A stretch of DNA of 64,000 nt from Deinococcus budaensis (lineage in GTDB: Bacteria > Deinococcota > Deinococci > Deinococcales > Deinococcaceae). Location of the stretch: positions 248,001-312,000 of the forward strand of contig NZ_JACHFN010000001.1 of assembly GCF_014201885.1 (NCBI RefSeq). Reading direction: 5' to 3'. Below, piece after piece: positions 1 to 18,765 of this stretch. The notes under the pieces were generated by a model. The model searched no databases, was not told the DNA's origin, and was given only the letters and a program-made list of their open reading frames with translations. The position numbers and the translations under genes were made by a program. Every line of letters starts with the position of its first letter. The stretch's first letter is position 1.

Positions 1-1
1 G

Positions 2-2053
<2,052 letters not shown>

Positions 2054-2071
2054 ACGTCAGCAGGACACGCG

Positions 2072-2115
2072 GCAGAGGGCGGGAGAGCTTCCAGCGAGGC
2101 TCTCCCGCCCTCTGC
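2072..2115 (+). terminator. 17-bp perfect hairpin after clpC, no U-tract
   Basis: Arms GCAGAGGGCGGGAGAGC (2072-2088) and its exact complement (2099-2115) flank a 10-nt loop, 18 nt past the clpC stop. There is no T-run, so intrinsic termination is an inference from position and stability only. Confidence 0.45.
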
Positions 2116-2179
2116 GCTGCCGGCCAGACCGCAGGGGACGCTGGGGCATAGGGTTCCTGTGTTGGCCGCACCCAACCGC

Positions 2180-2185
2180 TACCAT
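2180..2185 (+). promoter_or_regulatory. -10 box TACCAT, leaderless start of the DUF2087 gene
   Basis: TACCAT ends 7 nt before the ATG at 2193, the spacing expected for a leaderless transcript. The alternative ATG at 2184 lies inside this box. Confidence 0.45.
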
Positions 2186-2192
2186 GCACGCC

Positions 2193-2468
2193 ATGACCAA
2201 AAGCATCGCCGCCTTTCAGGACGAACACGGCCGCATCACCGGCTGGCCTTCGGATCGCCGCCGGGCGCACCAGCTCGCCATCCTCGACCACCTCACGGGC
2301 CTCTTCGAGCCGGGCCGCCGCTATAGCGAGGCCGAAGTGACGGCCCTGCTGCATGACCACAGCACCCTGGAAGACCCGGCCGTCCTGCTCACCGAACTGG
2401 TGGACGGGGACTACCTCGCCGCCGGGGACGGGGGCTACTGGCGCGCGGACGCGAGGCCCAATGGGTAG
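2193..2468 (+). CDS. DUF2087 domain-containing protein
   Basis: Small 91-residue protein of unknown biochemical function. The stretch from about residue 8, with the [35 protein letters not shown] pattern, is characteristic of DUF2087, a winged-helix-like domain often attached to ArsR-type regulators; here it stands alone. An in-frame ATG exists 9 nt upstream (2184), but it overlaps the likely -10 box, so 2193 is preferred. The stop at 2466-2468 is only 5 nt before the radA GTG, so the two are probably co-transcribed. A DNA-binding or regulatory role is only a guess from the domain's usual company. Confidence 0.8.
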   Translation: MTKSIAAFQDEHGRITGWPSDRRRAHQLAILDHLTGLFEPGRRYSEAEVTALLHDHSTLEDPAVLLTELVDGDYLAAGDGGYWRADARPNG

Positions 2469-2473
2469 GCCCC

Positions 2474-3823
<1,350 letters not shown>

Positions 3824-3900
3824 AGCCGGGGACCGCACATGCAGGTTTGCTCAAGGGCACGTCATCTGTGCACTCTGGGCCATGCGTCACACTGCGTCTC

Positions 3901-4128
3901 ATGAAGAGCAACGTTCTGAAGACGCTGACCCTCGCCGCCGTGCTCGCCCTGCCCGTCCAGGCTTATGCCCAGACCGACGGTACCGAGAGCGAGACCGTGG
4001 GCACCGAGGCTCCCGCCGAGGCGACCGACGCCGCCACCGACTGGGGCTGGCTGGGCCTCGCCGGTCTGCTGGGCCTCGCGGGCCTGGCGGGCAAGCGCTA
4101 CACGGAAACCACCACCGTTCGCCGCTGA
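3901..4128 (+). CDS. WGxxGxxG family small secreted/membrane protein
   Basis: 75-residue protein with an N-terminal signal peptide (MKSNVLKTLTLAAVLALPVQAYAQ), an acidic Thr/Glu/Ala stretch, then WGWLGLAGLLGLAGLAGKR, a glycine-spaced hydrophobic segment ending in basic residues. This is the WGxxGxxG-CTERM-like layout: short linker, membrane anchor, basic tail. Function is unknown; such proteins may be envelope-sorted. A longer reading from a TTG at 3847 is possible but would put extra residues before a clean signal peptide. A box CACACT (3888-3893) lies 7 nt before the ATG. A strong bidirectional terminator follows. Confidence 0.75.
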   Translation: MKSNVLKTLTLAAVLALPVQAYAQTDGTESETVGTEAPAEATDAATDWGWLGLAGLLGLAGLAGKRYTETTTVRR

Positions 4129-4140
4129 TCCCCGCGAACG

Positions 4141-4176
4141 AAAAAGCCGCCGCCCGAGCCTGGGCGGCGGCTTTTT
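4141..4176. terminator. Bidirectional Rho-independent terminator
   Basis: Stem GCCGCCGCCC / GGGCGGCGGC (4146-4155, 4162-4171) with a 6-nt loop, flanked by AAAAA on the left and TTTTT on the right. It can therefore stop the WGxxGxxG transcript on + and the clpB transcript on -. Confidence 0.92.
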
Positions 4177-4209
4177 AATGTTCTTCTCTCTGGCTGGAGG
4201 CGCAGAACC

Positions 4210-6768
<2,559 letters not shown>

Positions 6769-6774
6769 GGCAGT

Positions 6775-6783
6775 TTCCTCCTC
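6775..6783 (-). promoter_or_regulatory. Ribosome binding site deciding the TTG start of clpB
   Basis: GAGGAGGAA on the minus strand sits just upstream of TTG 6768. It supports that rare start over the ATG at 6795. Confidence 0.75.
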
Positions 6784-6793
6784 AAGTGCTCCC

Positions 6794-6822
6794 ATTTTGA
6801 AACTTGAGTGCGGTTATGTCAA
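6794..6822 (-). promoter_or_regulatory. Sigma-70 type promoter of clpB
   Basis: Minus-strand -35 TTGACA (6817-6822) and -10 CAAAAT (6794-6799) are separated by exactly 17 bp. Transcription would begin near 6787, giving a short leader that holds the AGGAGG and the TTG start. Confidence 0.75.
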
Positions 6823-6823
6823 G
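6803..6823. promoter_or_regulatory. HAIR-type HspR operator overlapping the clpB promoter
   Basis: CTTGAGT-N7-TGTCAAG matches the HspR inverted repeat CTTGAGT-N7-ACTCAAG perfectly in one half and at 5 of 7 positions in the other. The weaker half coincides with the -35 hexamer, and the perfect half lies in the spacer, so bound HspR would block polymerase. HspR is a known repressor of heat-shock genes in Actinobacteria and Deinococcus. Confidence 0.8.
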
Positions 6824-6860
6824 TTTGTGGAGTCTTGAATAAGGTAGCCGTTGCCCTGCC

Positions 6861-7874
6861 CTACCGCCTTGGGGGAAGGAAGCGGCCCCCCTCAGCCTGG
6901 GTCAGCACGCCGCCGACGAACTCGCCCATGCCTTCGGCGGTGAGGGCCTGACCTCCCAGGGTGCCCGCGCCGCGCACCGGCCCCTCCCAGTAGGCGACCG
7001 AGGTGGTCTTGGAGAGCAGCTCCTGCTCGTCGCGCACGGCCTCCAGCGCCAGGCGCAGGTCGGGCGCGGTCACGTCCCAGGTCAGCACGTACTCGCGCCC
7101 GCTGGGACTGCGCCACACCCGGCCCGGGGTCATGGTGACGCCCGGCACCTCCCGCGCCACACCGTCCACCCCGACGCGCGAGGCCGCGACCTGCACCACC
7201 TGCCCCGCCGCGTCTCGCACCCGGTAGAGCATCAGGTCCGAGCCGTCCGAGAGGTGCAGCCCGAACCAGTCCCAGCGCGCCTGGGCGCCGGGCTGCTGGT
7301 CACCCCACTGGTGGTCGAGCCAGGCCTGACCCTGGGCGGGGCGCCGCTCGCCGCCGGGCAGCTCGACCGTGCCGCCCACGTCCAACCGGGTCACGCTCTG
7401 GTAGTACAGCCGCCCGACCTCCGGAGTGCCCGAGTACCCGGGCGGGTGGACCACCGGGCCTTTGCGCGGCGTCAGTGTCAGGTTGAGCGGCCCGGCCCGC
7501 AGGGTGTAGGTGGCGGCGCCTTGCCTCAGCCGCCACCCGCCCTGCTCGACCCGCAGCGGCGGAAAGCGGAAGCGCGCGTCTTGCGCGTCGTTCTCGATGA
7601 AGGTCAGCCGCCCGGTTTTCAGGTCGGTGATTGCGACGTGCCCGGCGTGGTAAGGAATGCCCCGGTAATTGACCTTGAACTGCGCCCAGTGAAAGGCCAG
7701 TCCCGACCCCGGCAGGTAGCCCGACACGTACCACCACTCCATCGGCGCGTTCTTCGCGCCCAGGTCGCGGGCCTCGGGCAGCCGCGCCGGGTCGAAGGCC
7801 TGCGGCGCGGGCAGACACGAGGAGAGCACCAGGGCCGCAAGGACGGACGCCGCGCCGACACGGAGGGGTCGCAT
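6861..7874 (-). CDS. AttH/CrtC-like lipoprotein (lipocalin-type hydrolase fold)
   Basis: 337-residue exported protein. A signal peptide ends in the lipobox LSSC (about residues 17-20), so it is probably lipid-anchored. The mature part contains EWWYVSGYLPGSGLAFHWAQ and later WLDHQWG, hallmarks of the AttH / carotenoid 1,2-hydratase-like superfamily of tandem lipocalin-like domains. Substrate is unknown; the family includes CrtC hydratases and secreted hydrolase-like proteins, and nothing here proves carotenoid chemistry. Start at ATG 7874 is preferred over 7922 because it begins the signal peptide and has a TAAGGT box 5 nt upstream. A hairpin separates it from livF, so it is a separate transcript. 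Confidence 0.78.
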   Translation of the reverse strand: MRPLRVGAASVLAALVLSSCLPAPQAFDPARLPEARDLGAKNAPMEWWYVSGYLPGSGLAFHWAQFKVNYRGIPYHAGHVAITDLKTGRLTFIENDAQDARFRFPPLRVEQGGWRLRQGAATYTLRAGPLNLTLTPRKGPVVHPPGYSGTPEVGRLYYQSVTRLDVGGTVELPGGERRPAQGQAWLDHQWGDQQPGAQARWDWFGLHLSDGSDLMLYRVRDAAGQVVQVAASRVGVDGVAREVPGVTMTPGRVWRSPSGREYVLTWDVTAPDLRLALEAVRDEQELLSKTTSVAYWEGPVRGAGTLGGQALTAEGMGEFVGGVLTQAEGGRFLPPRR

Positions 7875-7879
7875 GGCTG

Positions 7880-7885
7880 ACCTTA
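7880..7885 (-). promoter_or_regulatory. -10 box TAAGGT of the AttH-like gene
   Basis: Minus-strand TAAGGT ends 5 nt before ATG 7874, consistent with a leaderless or near-leaderless mRNA. Confidence 0.4.
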
Positions 7886-7962
7886 CCCGGCCCGGGCGTG
7901 GGGAAGACGTGGGAAGGGCCATGAACCGGGTGCAAGCAAGGCCAGCGAAAGGCCCACAGCAG

Positions 7963-7997
7963 AAGGCAGAAGGCGTTCCTGCTCGGCCTTCTGCCTT
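7963..7997 (-). terminator. 12-bp hairpin after the liv operon
   Basis: Arms AAGGCAGAAGGC and GCCTTCTGCCTT around an 11-nt loop, 17 nt beyond the livF stop. No clear U-tract follows on the minus strand. It could equally be a dispersed intergenic repeat. Confidence 0.5.
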
Positions 7998-8014
7998 TCG
8001 CGTTCCGCTGCGCG

Positions 8015-8834
<820 letters not shown>

Positions 8835-8842
<8 letters not shown>

Positions 8843-9691
8843 TGTGCCCCGCCTCCTTGCCGTACTCGCCCGCCGCCGCGCCCCGGCCCAGATAGGCTTC
8901 CATCACGCGCGGGTCGTTGCGAACCTGGTGCGGCAGGCCCTCGCTGATCTTGGTGCCGTAGTCCAGCACCGTGATGTTCTCCGACAGGGTCATCACCAGC
9001 CGCATGTCGTGCTCGATCAGGACCACCGTCACGCCCAGGTCGTCGCGGATCGAGCGGATCAATGCCTTGAGGTCCTCGGTCTCGCGGGGGTTCATGCCCG
9101 CCGCCGGTTCGTCCAGCAAGATCAGCTTCGGGGTGGTCGCCAGCGCGCGGGCGATTTCCAGCTTGCGCTGGTCGCCGTAGGGCAGATTGGTCGCCAGCTC
9201 GCCGCGCCACTTGCTCAGCCCCACGAAATCGAGCATCACCCGGGCCGTCTCACGCGCCTCGGCCTCGGTGGAGTGAAAGCGGCGGGTGTGCAGCACGGCG
9301 TCCCAGAAGCCCACCTTCAGGCGGCTGTGGCGGCCCACCATGATGTTTTCCTCCGAGGTCATGGTGGAAAAGAGCCGGATGTTCTGGAACGTGCGCGCGA
9401 TGCCGGCGGCGGCCACCTGGTCGGGACGCAGGCCGATCAGCTCGCGCCCGGCCAGCCGCACGGTGCCCCGGTCGGGCGCGTAGATGCCGGTGATCAGGTT
9501 GAAAAAAGTCGTCTTGCCCGCCCCGTTCGGCCCGATCACGCTGATGATGCTGCGCTCGGGCACCTCGAAGGTCACGTCGTTCACGGCCGTCAGGCCGCCG
9601 AAGGTCTTGGTGACCCCCTGCACTTCCAGAATGTTGCCCGCGCCCATGGGGGCGCCCCCCCGCAAGCTGGACTGTCTCGTTGCGGTGCCCG

Positions 9692-9695
<4 letters not shown>
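8835..9695 (-). CDS. livG: Branched-chain amino acid ABC transporter ATPase LivG
   Basis: Second ATPase of the high-affinity branched-chain amino acid importer. Shows LEVQGVTKTFGGLTAVNDV, Walker A GPNGAGKTTFFNLITG, the LivG-typical ARTFQNIRLFSTMT loop, and Walker B ILLDEPAAGMNPRE. Of 286 residues the first 20 or so precede the domain. Start GTG 9695 overlaps the livM stop as GTGA, which suggests translational coupling; an internal ATG (9647) gives a protein nearer the usual size. Confidence 0.95.
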
Positions 9696-11322
<1,627 letters not shown>

Positions 11323-11326
<4 letters not shown>

Positions 11327-12336
11327 ACCTTCTCCACGTTGCTCTTGCCGAGCAGGCCGGTCGGCTTGAAGATCAGGATCAGCACCAGCACCAGAAAGGC
11401 CCCGATGCGCTGGTAGCTGGCATCGATCGCTTCGAGGTTGGCGATCCCCAGCAGGCTGCCGAAGATGTTGCTCACGCCGATCAGGTTCTGGATCACGCCC
11501 AGCAACAGGCCGCCCAGCACGGCTCCCGGAATCGACCCGATGCCGCCCAGCACGGCCGCCGTAAAGGCGATGATTCCCGGATCGAAGCCCGAGTAGGCGT
11601 TCACGGTGCCGAACTTCACGCCGAACAGCACGCCGCTGATGCCGCCCAGCGCCCCGCCGATCAGGAAGGTGGCGCTGATCATGCGGTTGGCGTCGATGCC
11701 CATCAGGCCCGAGGTCACGCGGTCTTGCGCCACGGCGCGGATCGCCTTGCCCAGCCGGGTGCGGCTGACCAGGTAGTTCAGCACGGCCAGGCTCAGCAGC
11801 GACACCGCGATCAGGATCACATCCTTGAGTTGCAGGTCCACGCCGACCGTCCGCAGGGCGTTGCCCAGACCCGCGCAGGAACTCTCGGCGGCGCAGAACT
11901 TGTTGCTGAAGCCGTCGGGCAGCGTGTAGGTCAGGTCAAAGCGGCCCTGAAAGCCCTCGATGACCCGCAGGGTGTCTTGCAAGATCAGCGACACCCCGAT
12001 GGCGGTGATCAGCGGCACCAGCTTCGGGGCGTTGCGCAGCGGACGGTAGGCCAGGCGCTCGATCAAGACGTTGAGCAGGCCCGACACCACCATCGCGGCG
12101 AGCAGGGCGACGCCCAGCTTGAGGTAGCCGTTCATGGGGCTGGGGGTCAACACCCGGAACACCTCGAAGCCCACCACGGCGCCGGTCACGAAGACCTCCG
12201 AGTGGGCGAAGTTGATGAGCTGCAAGACGCCGTACACCATGGTGTAGCCCAGCGCGATGATCGCGTAGACGAACCCCAGCACCAGGCCGCCCACGATCAC
12301 GTTCACGACGAACGGCAGCAATGTGGCGAGATCCAA
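11323..12336 (-). CDS. livH: Branched-chain amino acid ABC transporter permease LivH
   Basis: Partner permease of LivM, 337 residues, mostly transmembrane. Seen: GLVLGFVYAIIALGYTMVYGVLQLINFAHSEVF at the N-terminus, the LivH signature, and SRTRLGKAIRAVAQDRVTSGLMGID, the ATPase-docking loop. The start is TTG at 12336 with GAGGAG 8 nt upstream. An inserted extracytoplasmic loop (about residues 130-160) contains two cysteines. It heads the permease/ATPase part of the operon; the substrate-binding gene lies upstream on the same strand behind its own terminator. Confidence 0.95.
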
Positions 12337-12529
12337 AATCCTTGCTCCTCTCTAGGGGTGCCCCGGCGCAGCCGGGCCAGGGCAGAAACGAAAAAACGGC
12401 GAATGGAGTGCTTCTGGCGGGAGAGGCGCGGGCGGGCGCGCGCCCCCCCCGGCGCCAGAGCACCTTAGCGTGACGGGGCGCGGCTGCGAACCGACCCCTC
12501 TAGCATGACCCCTTCCCCGGCAGGTTTTC

Positions 12530-12556
12530 AAAAAACAGGGCCGGGCACGGCGGCCC
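12530..12556 (-). terminator. Rho-independent terminator between the liv binding protein and livH
   Basis: Minus-strand stem GGGCCG / CGGCCC (arms 12551-12556 and 12538-12543) with a 7-nt loop, followed by TG and six Ts. It would let the binding protein be made in excess over the membrane components, with partial read-through into livH. Confidence 0.8.
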
Positions 12557-12606
12557 AGCCCAGGGGGTGCAGGAAGGAGGAGGCCCACTTCCCGCACGGG
12601 TCGTGC

Positions 12607-13761
<1,155 letters not shown>

Positions 13762-13812
13762 GGATCTCCTCCGGGTATTCCTGCGCTCACGCGCCTTGTT
13801 TGAGATGGACCG

Positions 13813-13841
13813 ATTCTAGGGATACATGAAGGGGAAGTCAA
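13813..13841 (-). promoter_or_regulatory. Sigma-70 promoter of the liv binding protein
   Basis: Minus-strand -35 TTGACT (13836-13841), 17-bp spacer, -10 TAGAAT (13813-13818). Leader of about 45 nt carrying GGAGGAG. Confidence 0.8.
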
Positions 13842-13980
13842 CGCCACCCTCACCGTAGCCATCGCAATAAAAGCTAACCAGCCCCGAGGCAAGTGCGCGA
13901 ACATTGCGCCTCAACCCATGATCCGGCAACGGCTCGCACGATTGTTGCCTGTGGCCTCTGCTGTGACTGGCCTGTGACGG

Positions 13981-14016
13981 CCGCCTGGCCTGCGGCGGTG
14001 CGGCCCGGCCAGGCGG
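13981..14016 (-). terminator. 10-bp hairpin after glnA, no U-tract
   Basis: CCGCCTGGCC (13981-13990) pairs exactly with GGCCAGGCGG (14007-14016) a few bases past the glnA stop; the 16-nt loop is itself GC-rich. No T-run follows. Confidence 0.4.
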
Positions 14017-14023
14017 AGCGCCC

Positions 14024-15382
14024 TCAGATCAGGTCGAGGTAGCGCTCCAGCTCCCAGGCGTGGACGGCGGCGCTGTACTCGGCCCACTCGGCTCGTTTGG
14101 CGGCCACGAAATGGTCCATGACGTGCTCTCCCAGCGCGCCCGCGATCACCGGGTCCTTTTCGAGTTCGTCCACGGCCTCGCGCAGGTCGCCCGGCAACTC
14201 GCGGATGCGGTGGTGGCGCTTTTCGCGAACGGTCATGCGGAAGATGTTGCGGGCGATGGCGGGGGGCGGCTCCAGGCCCTGCTCGATGCCGTCCAGGCCC
14301 GCCGCGAGCATCACCGCCAGCGCGAGGTAGGGGTTGCACGAGGGGTCGGGCATCCGCACCTCGGCGCGGGTGGAGGGGCCGCGCTTGGCCGGAATGCGGA
14401 TCAGCGCCGAGCGGTTGCCGGTGCTCCAGGCCACGTTGACGGGCGCCTCGAAGCCGGGGACCAGCCGCTTGTAGGAATTCACCAGCGGGTTGGTGATCGC
14501 CGCCATGCCGCCCGCGTGCTCCAGCAGCCCCGCGATGAACTGCCGCGCGGTCTGCGAGAGGCCCCCGTCGCCCTCGGGGTCGGCAAAGGCGTTCTCGCCC
14601 CCGCGCCACAGGCTGAGGTGACAGTGCATCCCCGAGCCGCTGACGCCCTGGATCGGCTTGGGCAGGAAGGAGGCCAGCAGACCGTATTCCAACGCCACCC
14701 TTTTGACCACGAACTTGAAGGTGGCGATGCGGTCGGCGGCCTCCAGCGCGGGGGCGTAGCGAAAGTCGATCTCGTGTTGGCCGGGCGCGACCTCGTGGTG
14801 GGCGGCCTCGATCTCGAAGCCCATGCCGACCAGCCGGTGGGTGATCTCGCGGCGGATCCGCTCGCCCCGGTCGATGGGCGCGAGGTCGAAATACCCGGCG
14901 CGGTCGTGGGTCACGGTGCCCTGCCTGACTCCGCTGCCGGGAGCCGGGCGCTCGAACAGGAAGAACTCGGGTTCGGTGCCCACCGACATCTCGAAACCCA
15001 GCGCGGCGGCCCGCTCGATCTGCCGCCGCAGCACCCGCCGCGGATCACCCCCGAACGGGGTGCCGTCCGGCAGGGTCACGTCGCAGATCAGCCGCGCGAC
15101 CCGGCCCCCCTCCTCGTCCTCGCGCGAGAAGGGCGGATAGATCAGGAAGGTCGAGAGGTCCGGCGAGAGCAGCATGTCGCTCTCCTCGACCCGGGTAAAG
15201 CCCTCGACCGCGCTGCCGTCGAAGGTCACGTCGCCGCGCAGGGCCTTCTCGAACTGCGAGCGCGGCACCTCCACGTTCTTCGTCGCGCCCAGGATGTCGG
15301 TGAATTGCAGCCGCAGAAATTCGACCTCTGCCTGCAAGAGGCGGTCGAGCAGGGCCTGAAGGGTGGGGAGAGGGGGGGTCAT
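14024..15382 (-). CDS. glnA: Type I glutamine synthetase
   Basis: Makes glutamine from glutamate, ammonia and ATP in the cytosol. 452 residues. Seen in order: LLQAEVEFLRLQFTDILGATKNVEVP (beta-grasp domain), the DGSAVEGFTRVEESDM loop, metal-binding EPEFF near 136, HHEVAPGQHEIDF near 195, GSGMHCHLS near 247, then the NPLVNSYKRLVPGFEAP and NRSALIRIP active-site loops. The C-terminus EWAEYSAAVHAWELERYL resembles the short GSI-alpha type, and no obvious adenylylation-site tyrosine context is seen. The frame stays open upstream, but ATG 15382 begins the conserved N-terminus. Divergent from the type III enzyme, with repeated boxes between. Confidence 0.94.
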   Translation of the reverse strand: MTPPLPTLQALLDRLLQAEVEFLRLQFTDILGATKNVEVPRSQFEKALRGDVTFDGSAVEGFTRVEESDMLLSPDLSTFLIYPPFSREDEEGGRVARLICDVTLPDGTPFGGDPRRVLRRQIERAAALGFEMSVGTEPEFFLFERPAPGSGVRQGTVTHDRAGYFDLAPIDRGERIRREITHRLVGMGFEIEAAHHEVAPGQHEIDFRYAPALEAADRIATFKFVVKRVALEYGLLASFLPKPIQGVSGSGMHCHLSLWRGGENAFADPEGDGGLSQTARQFIAGLLEHAGGMAAITNPLVNSYKRLVPGFEAPVNVAWSTGNRSALIRIPAKRGPSTRAEVRMPDPSCNPYLALAVMLAAGLDGIEQGLEPPPAIARNIFRMTVREKRHHRIRELPGDLREAVDELEKDPVIAGALGEHVMDHFVAAKRAEWAEYSAAVHAWELERYLDLI

Positions 15383-15485
15383 GTCTGTAGGCGCCTCCGT
15401 GGTGTGCTGCTGACCGTAGCGGGTCGGCCGGGTGGTCTGCAAGCCGCGCGCCCCCGATCTGCCGTGTAGCAAGGTTCCGGAAAAC

Positions 15486-15495
15486 AAATTGCAGG
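15486..15495. repeat. Direct repeat copy 1, AAATTGCAGG, between glnA and glnN
   Basis: A 10-base box repeated exactly at 15529-15538, 43 bp away (about four helical turns), in the divergent glutamine synthetase promoter region. A looser third copy, TTGTGCAGG, follows at 15539. Possible regulator sites; the regulator is unknown. Confidence 0.55.
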
Positions 15496-15528
15496 CCCGG
15501 GCTGACCAGCGCATGCTTCCTGCCCCGA

Positions 15529-15538
15529 AAATTGCAGG
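15529..15538. repeat. Direct repeat copy 2, AAATTGCAGG
   Basis: Second exact copy, ending 14 bp before the -35 hexamer of the glnN promoter, where an activator or repressor could act. Confidence 0.55.
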
Positions 15539-15552
15539 TTGTGCAGGCAAAG

Positions 15553-15582
15553 TTGACCGCTCTTCGCGGCGGCTCCTATACT
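15553..15582 (+). promoter_or_regulatory. Promoter of the type III glutamine synthetase gene
   Basis: -35 TTGACC (15553-15558), 18-bp spacer, -10 TATACT (15577-15582). The leader runs about 50 nt to an AGGAGA ribosome site before ATG 15639. Confidence 0.75.
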
Positions 15583-15638
15583 GACCCCCGCAAAGGCGGC
15601 GGCGCTCCGGCCCCAGCCGCCCGCCCAGGAGACAGCCC

Positions 15639-17795
<2,157 letters not shown>

Positions 17796-17840
17796 GGCCA
17801 GCCCCCCCCCGCGACGGGCGAGAAGCCTGGGGAGGCGAAG

Positions 17841-17877
17841 CGTGGGAGACGCCCGGAGTGGGAGGGCGTCTCCCGCG
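17841..17877 (+). terminator. Strong hairpin after glnN, no U-tract
   Basis: GGGAGACGCCC (17844-17854) and GGGCGTCTCCC (17864-17874), extended by three further pairs including one wobble, around a 9-nt loop. No T-run. Confidence 0.45.
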
Positions 17878-17958
17878 CCGCGCCTCAGCTCAGGGGCACG
17901 CCAACCGGAAGCCCCGATCTGTGGCCCGGTCCGCTGACCCGCACGGGGGCCGCGCTGG

Positions 17959-17964
17959 TAAGCT
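17959..17964 (+). promoter_or_regulatory. -10 box TAAGCT of the AAC(3)-like gene
   Basis: Ends 6 nt before GTG 17971, leaderless spacing. The intervening GAGGGG could also act as a ribosome site. Confidence 0.45.
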
Positions 17965-17970
17965 GAGGGG

Positions 17971-18765
17971 GTGCTGAACCTGCTGCGCAAGCCCGCTGTC
18001 TCGGCGGCCGACCTCGACGAGGGGCTGGCCTCGCTGGGGCTGGACGGCTCCCGGCACGTCATCGTCCACGCCAGCCTGCGCGCCTTCGGGCAACTCGACG
18101 GCGGCGCGCGCACGGTGGTGGACACCCTCGCGGCGCGGGCGGCGACCGTGGTGGCCCCCGCCTTTACCTACAGCACGCTGCTGCGGCACGCGACCTCGCC
18201 GGTCCACGCCCGTTTCCACCGGGACCTGCGGGTGAGCCGCGACATCGGCCGGGTGCCGCAGGAACTGGTCGAGCGCCCGGAGGCCCGGCGCTCCTTTCAC
18301 CCCACCCTCAGCTTCGTCGCGCTGGGGGCAGAGGCTGAGCGGATCACGGCGGCGCAGACGCTCTCCAGCCCCTACCAGCCGGTCGGCGCGCTGTACGACC
18401 TCGACGGCTTCGCGCTGCTGATGGGGGTGGATTTCGGCAGCAACACGACCGTCCACTACGGCGAGCACGTCGCTGGAATGCCGCTGCTGACCCGGTACGT
18501 GCCGCTGGGGGACCAGGTGCTGCCCACCGCCTTTCCCAACTGCTCGGCGGATTTCGGGCGGCTCGAACCCCACGTGCGCGGGGTGAGCACCCGGGTGGGC
18601 GGCGCCGAGCTGCGGCTCTACCGGGTGCGCGAGCTGGTGGACGCCACCGTCCGGCTGCTGACCCAGGACCCCGAAGCCTTGCTGTGCACCTATCCCTCCT
18701 GCCGCTGCCAGGAGGTCCGGCGCCTGGTGCGCCAGCAGGGCCTGACGCCCCGCCCGCTGTGGTGA
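17971..18765 (+). CDS. AAC(3) family aminoglycoside N-acetyltransferase-like protein
   Basis: 264-residue member of the Antibiotic_NAT fold, which transfers acetyl from acetyl-CoA to the 3-amino group of aminoglycosides or, in chromosomal homologues, to other amines. Seen: SRHVIVHASLRAFGQLDGGARTVVDTL near 15-40, VVAPAFTYSTL, the HPTLSFVALGAEAE motif near 111 and GVDFGSNTTVHYGEH near 152, the family's active-site block. A GTG start follows a TAAGCT box. Its stop overlaps the GTG of the alanyl-tRNA editing gene, so the pair is probably one transcript. Chromosomal context and absence of mobile elements make acquired resistance unlikely; the real substrate is unknown. Confidence 0.87.
   Translation: MLNLLRKPAVSAADLDEGLASLGLDGSRHVIVHASLRAFGQLDGGARTVVDTLAARAATVVAPAFTYSTLLRHATSPVHARFHRDLRVSRDIGRVPQELVERPEARRSFHPTLSFVALGAEAERITAAQTLSSPYQPVGALYDLDGFALLMGVDFGSNTTVHYGEHVAGMPLLTRYVPLGDQVLPTAFPNCSADFGRLEPHVRGVSTRVGGAELRLYRVRELVDATVRLLTQDPEALLCTYPSCRCQEVRRLVRQQGLTPRPLW

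Noticed and set aside
6811..6823. Possible half of a radiation/desiccation response motif in front of clpB (TTATGTCAA)
   Set aside because: Nine bases match one half of the known palindrome (TTATGTCATTGACATAA), but the other half does not. The stretch is better explained by the HAIR element and the -35 box.
13960..13980. CRP-like site downstream of glnA (TGTGAC repeated)
   Set aside because: The two TGTGAC copies are direct, not inverted, repeats, and lie at the 3' side of genes.
17971..18765. Acquired aminoglycoside resistance gene
   Set aside because: No mobile element, same base composition as neighbours, and coupling to a housekeeping gene. It is more likely an intrinsic chromosomal homologue.
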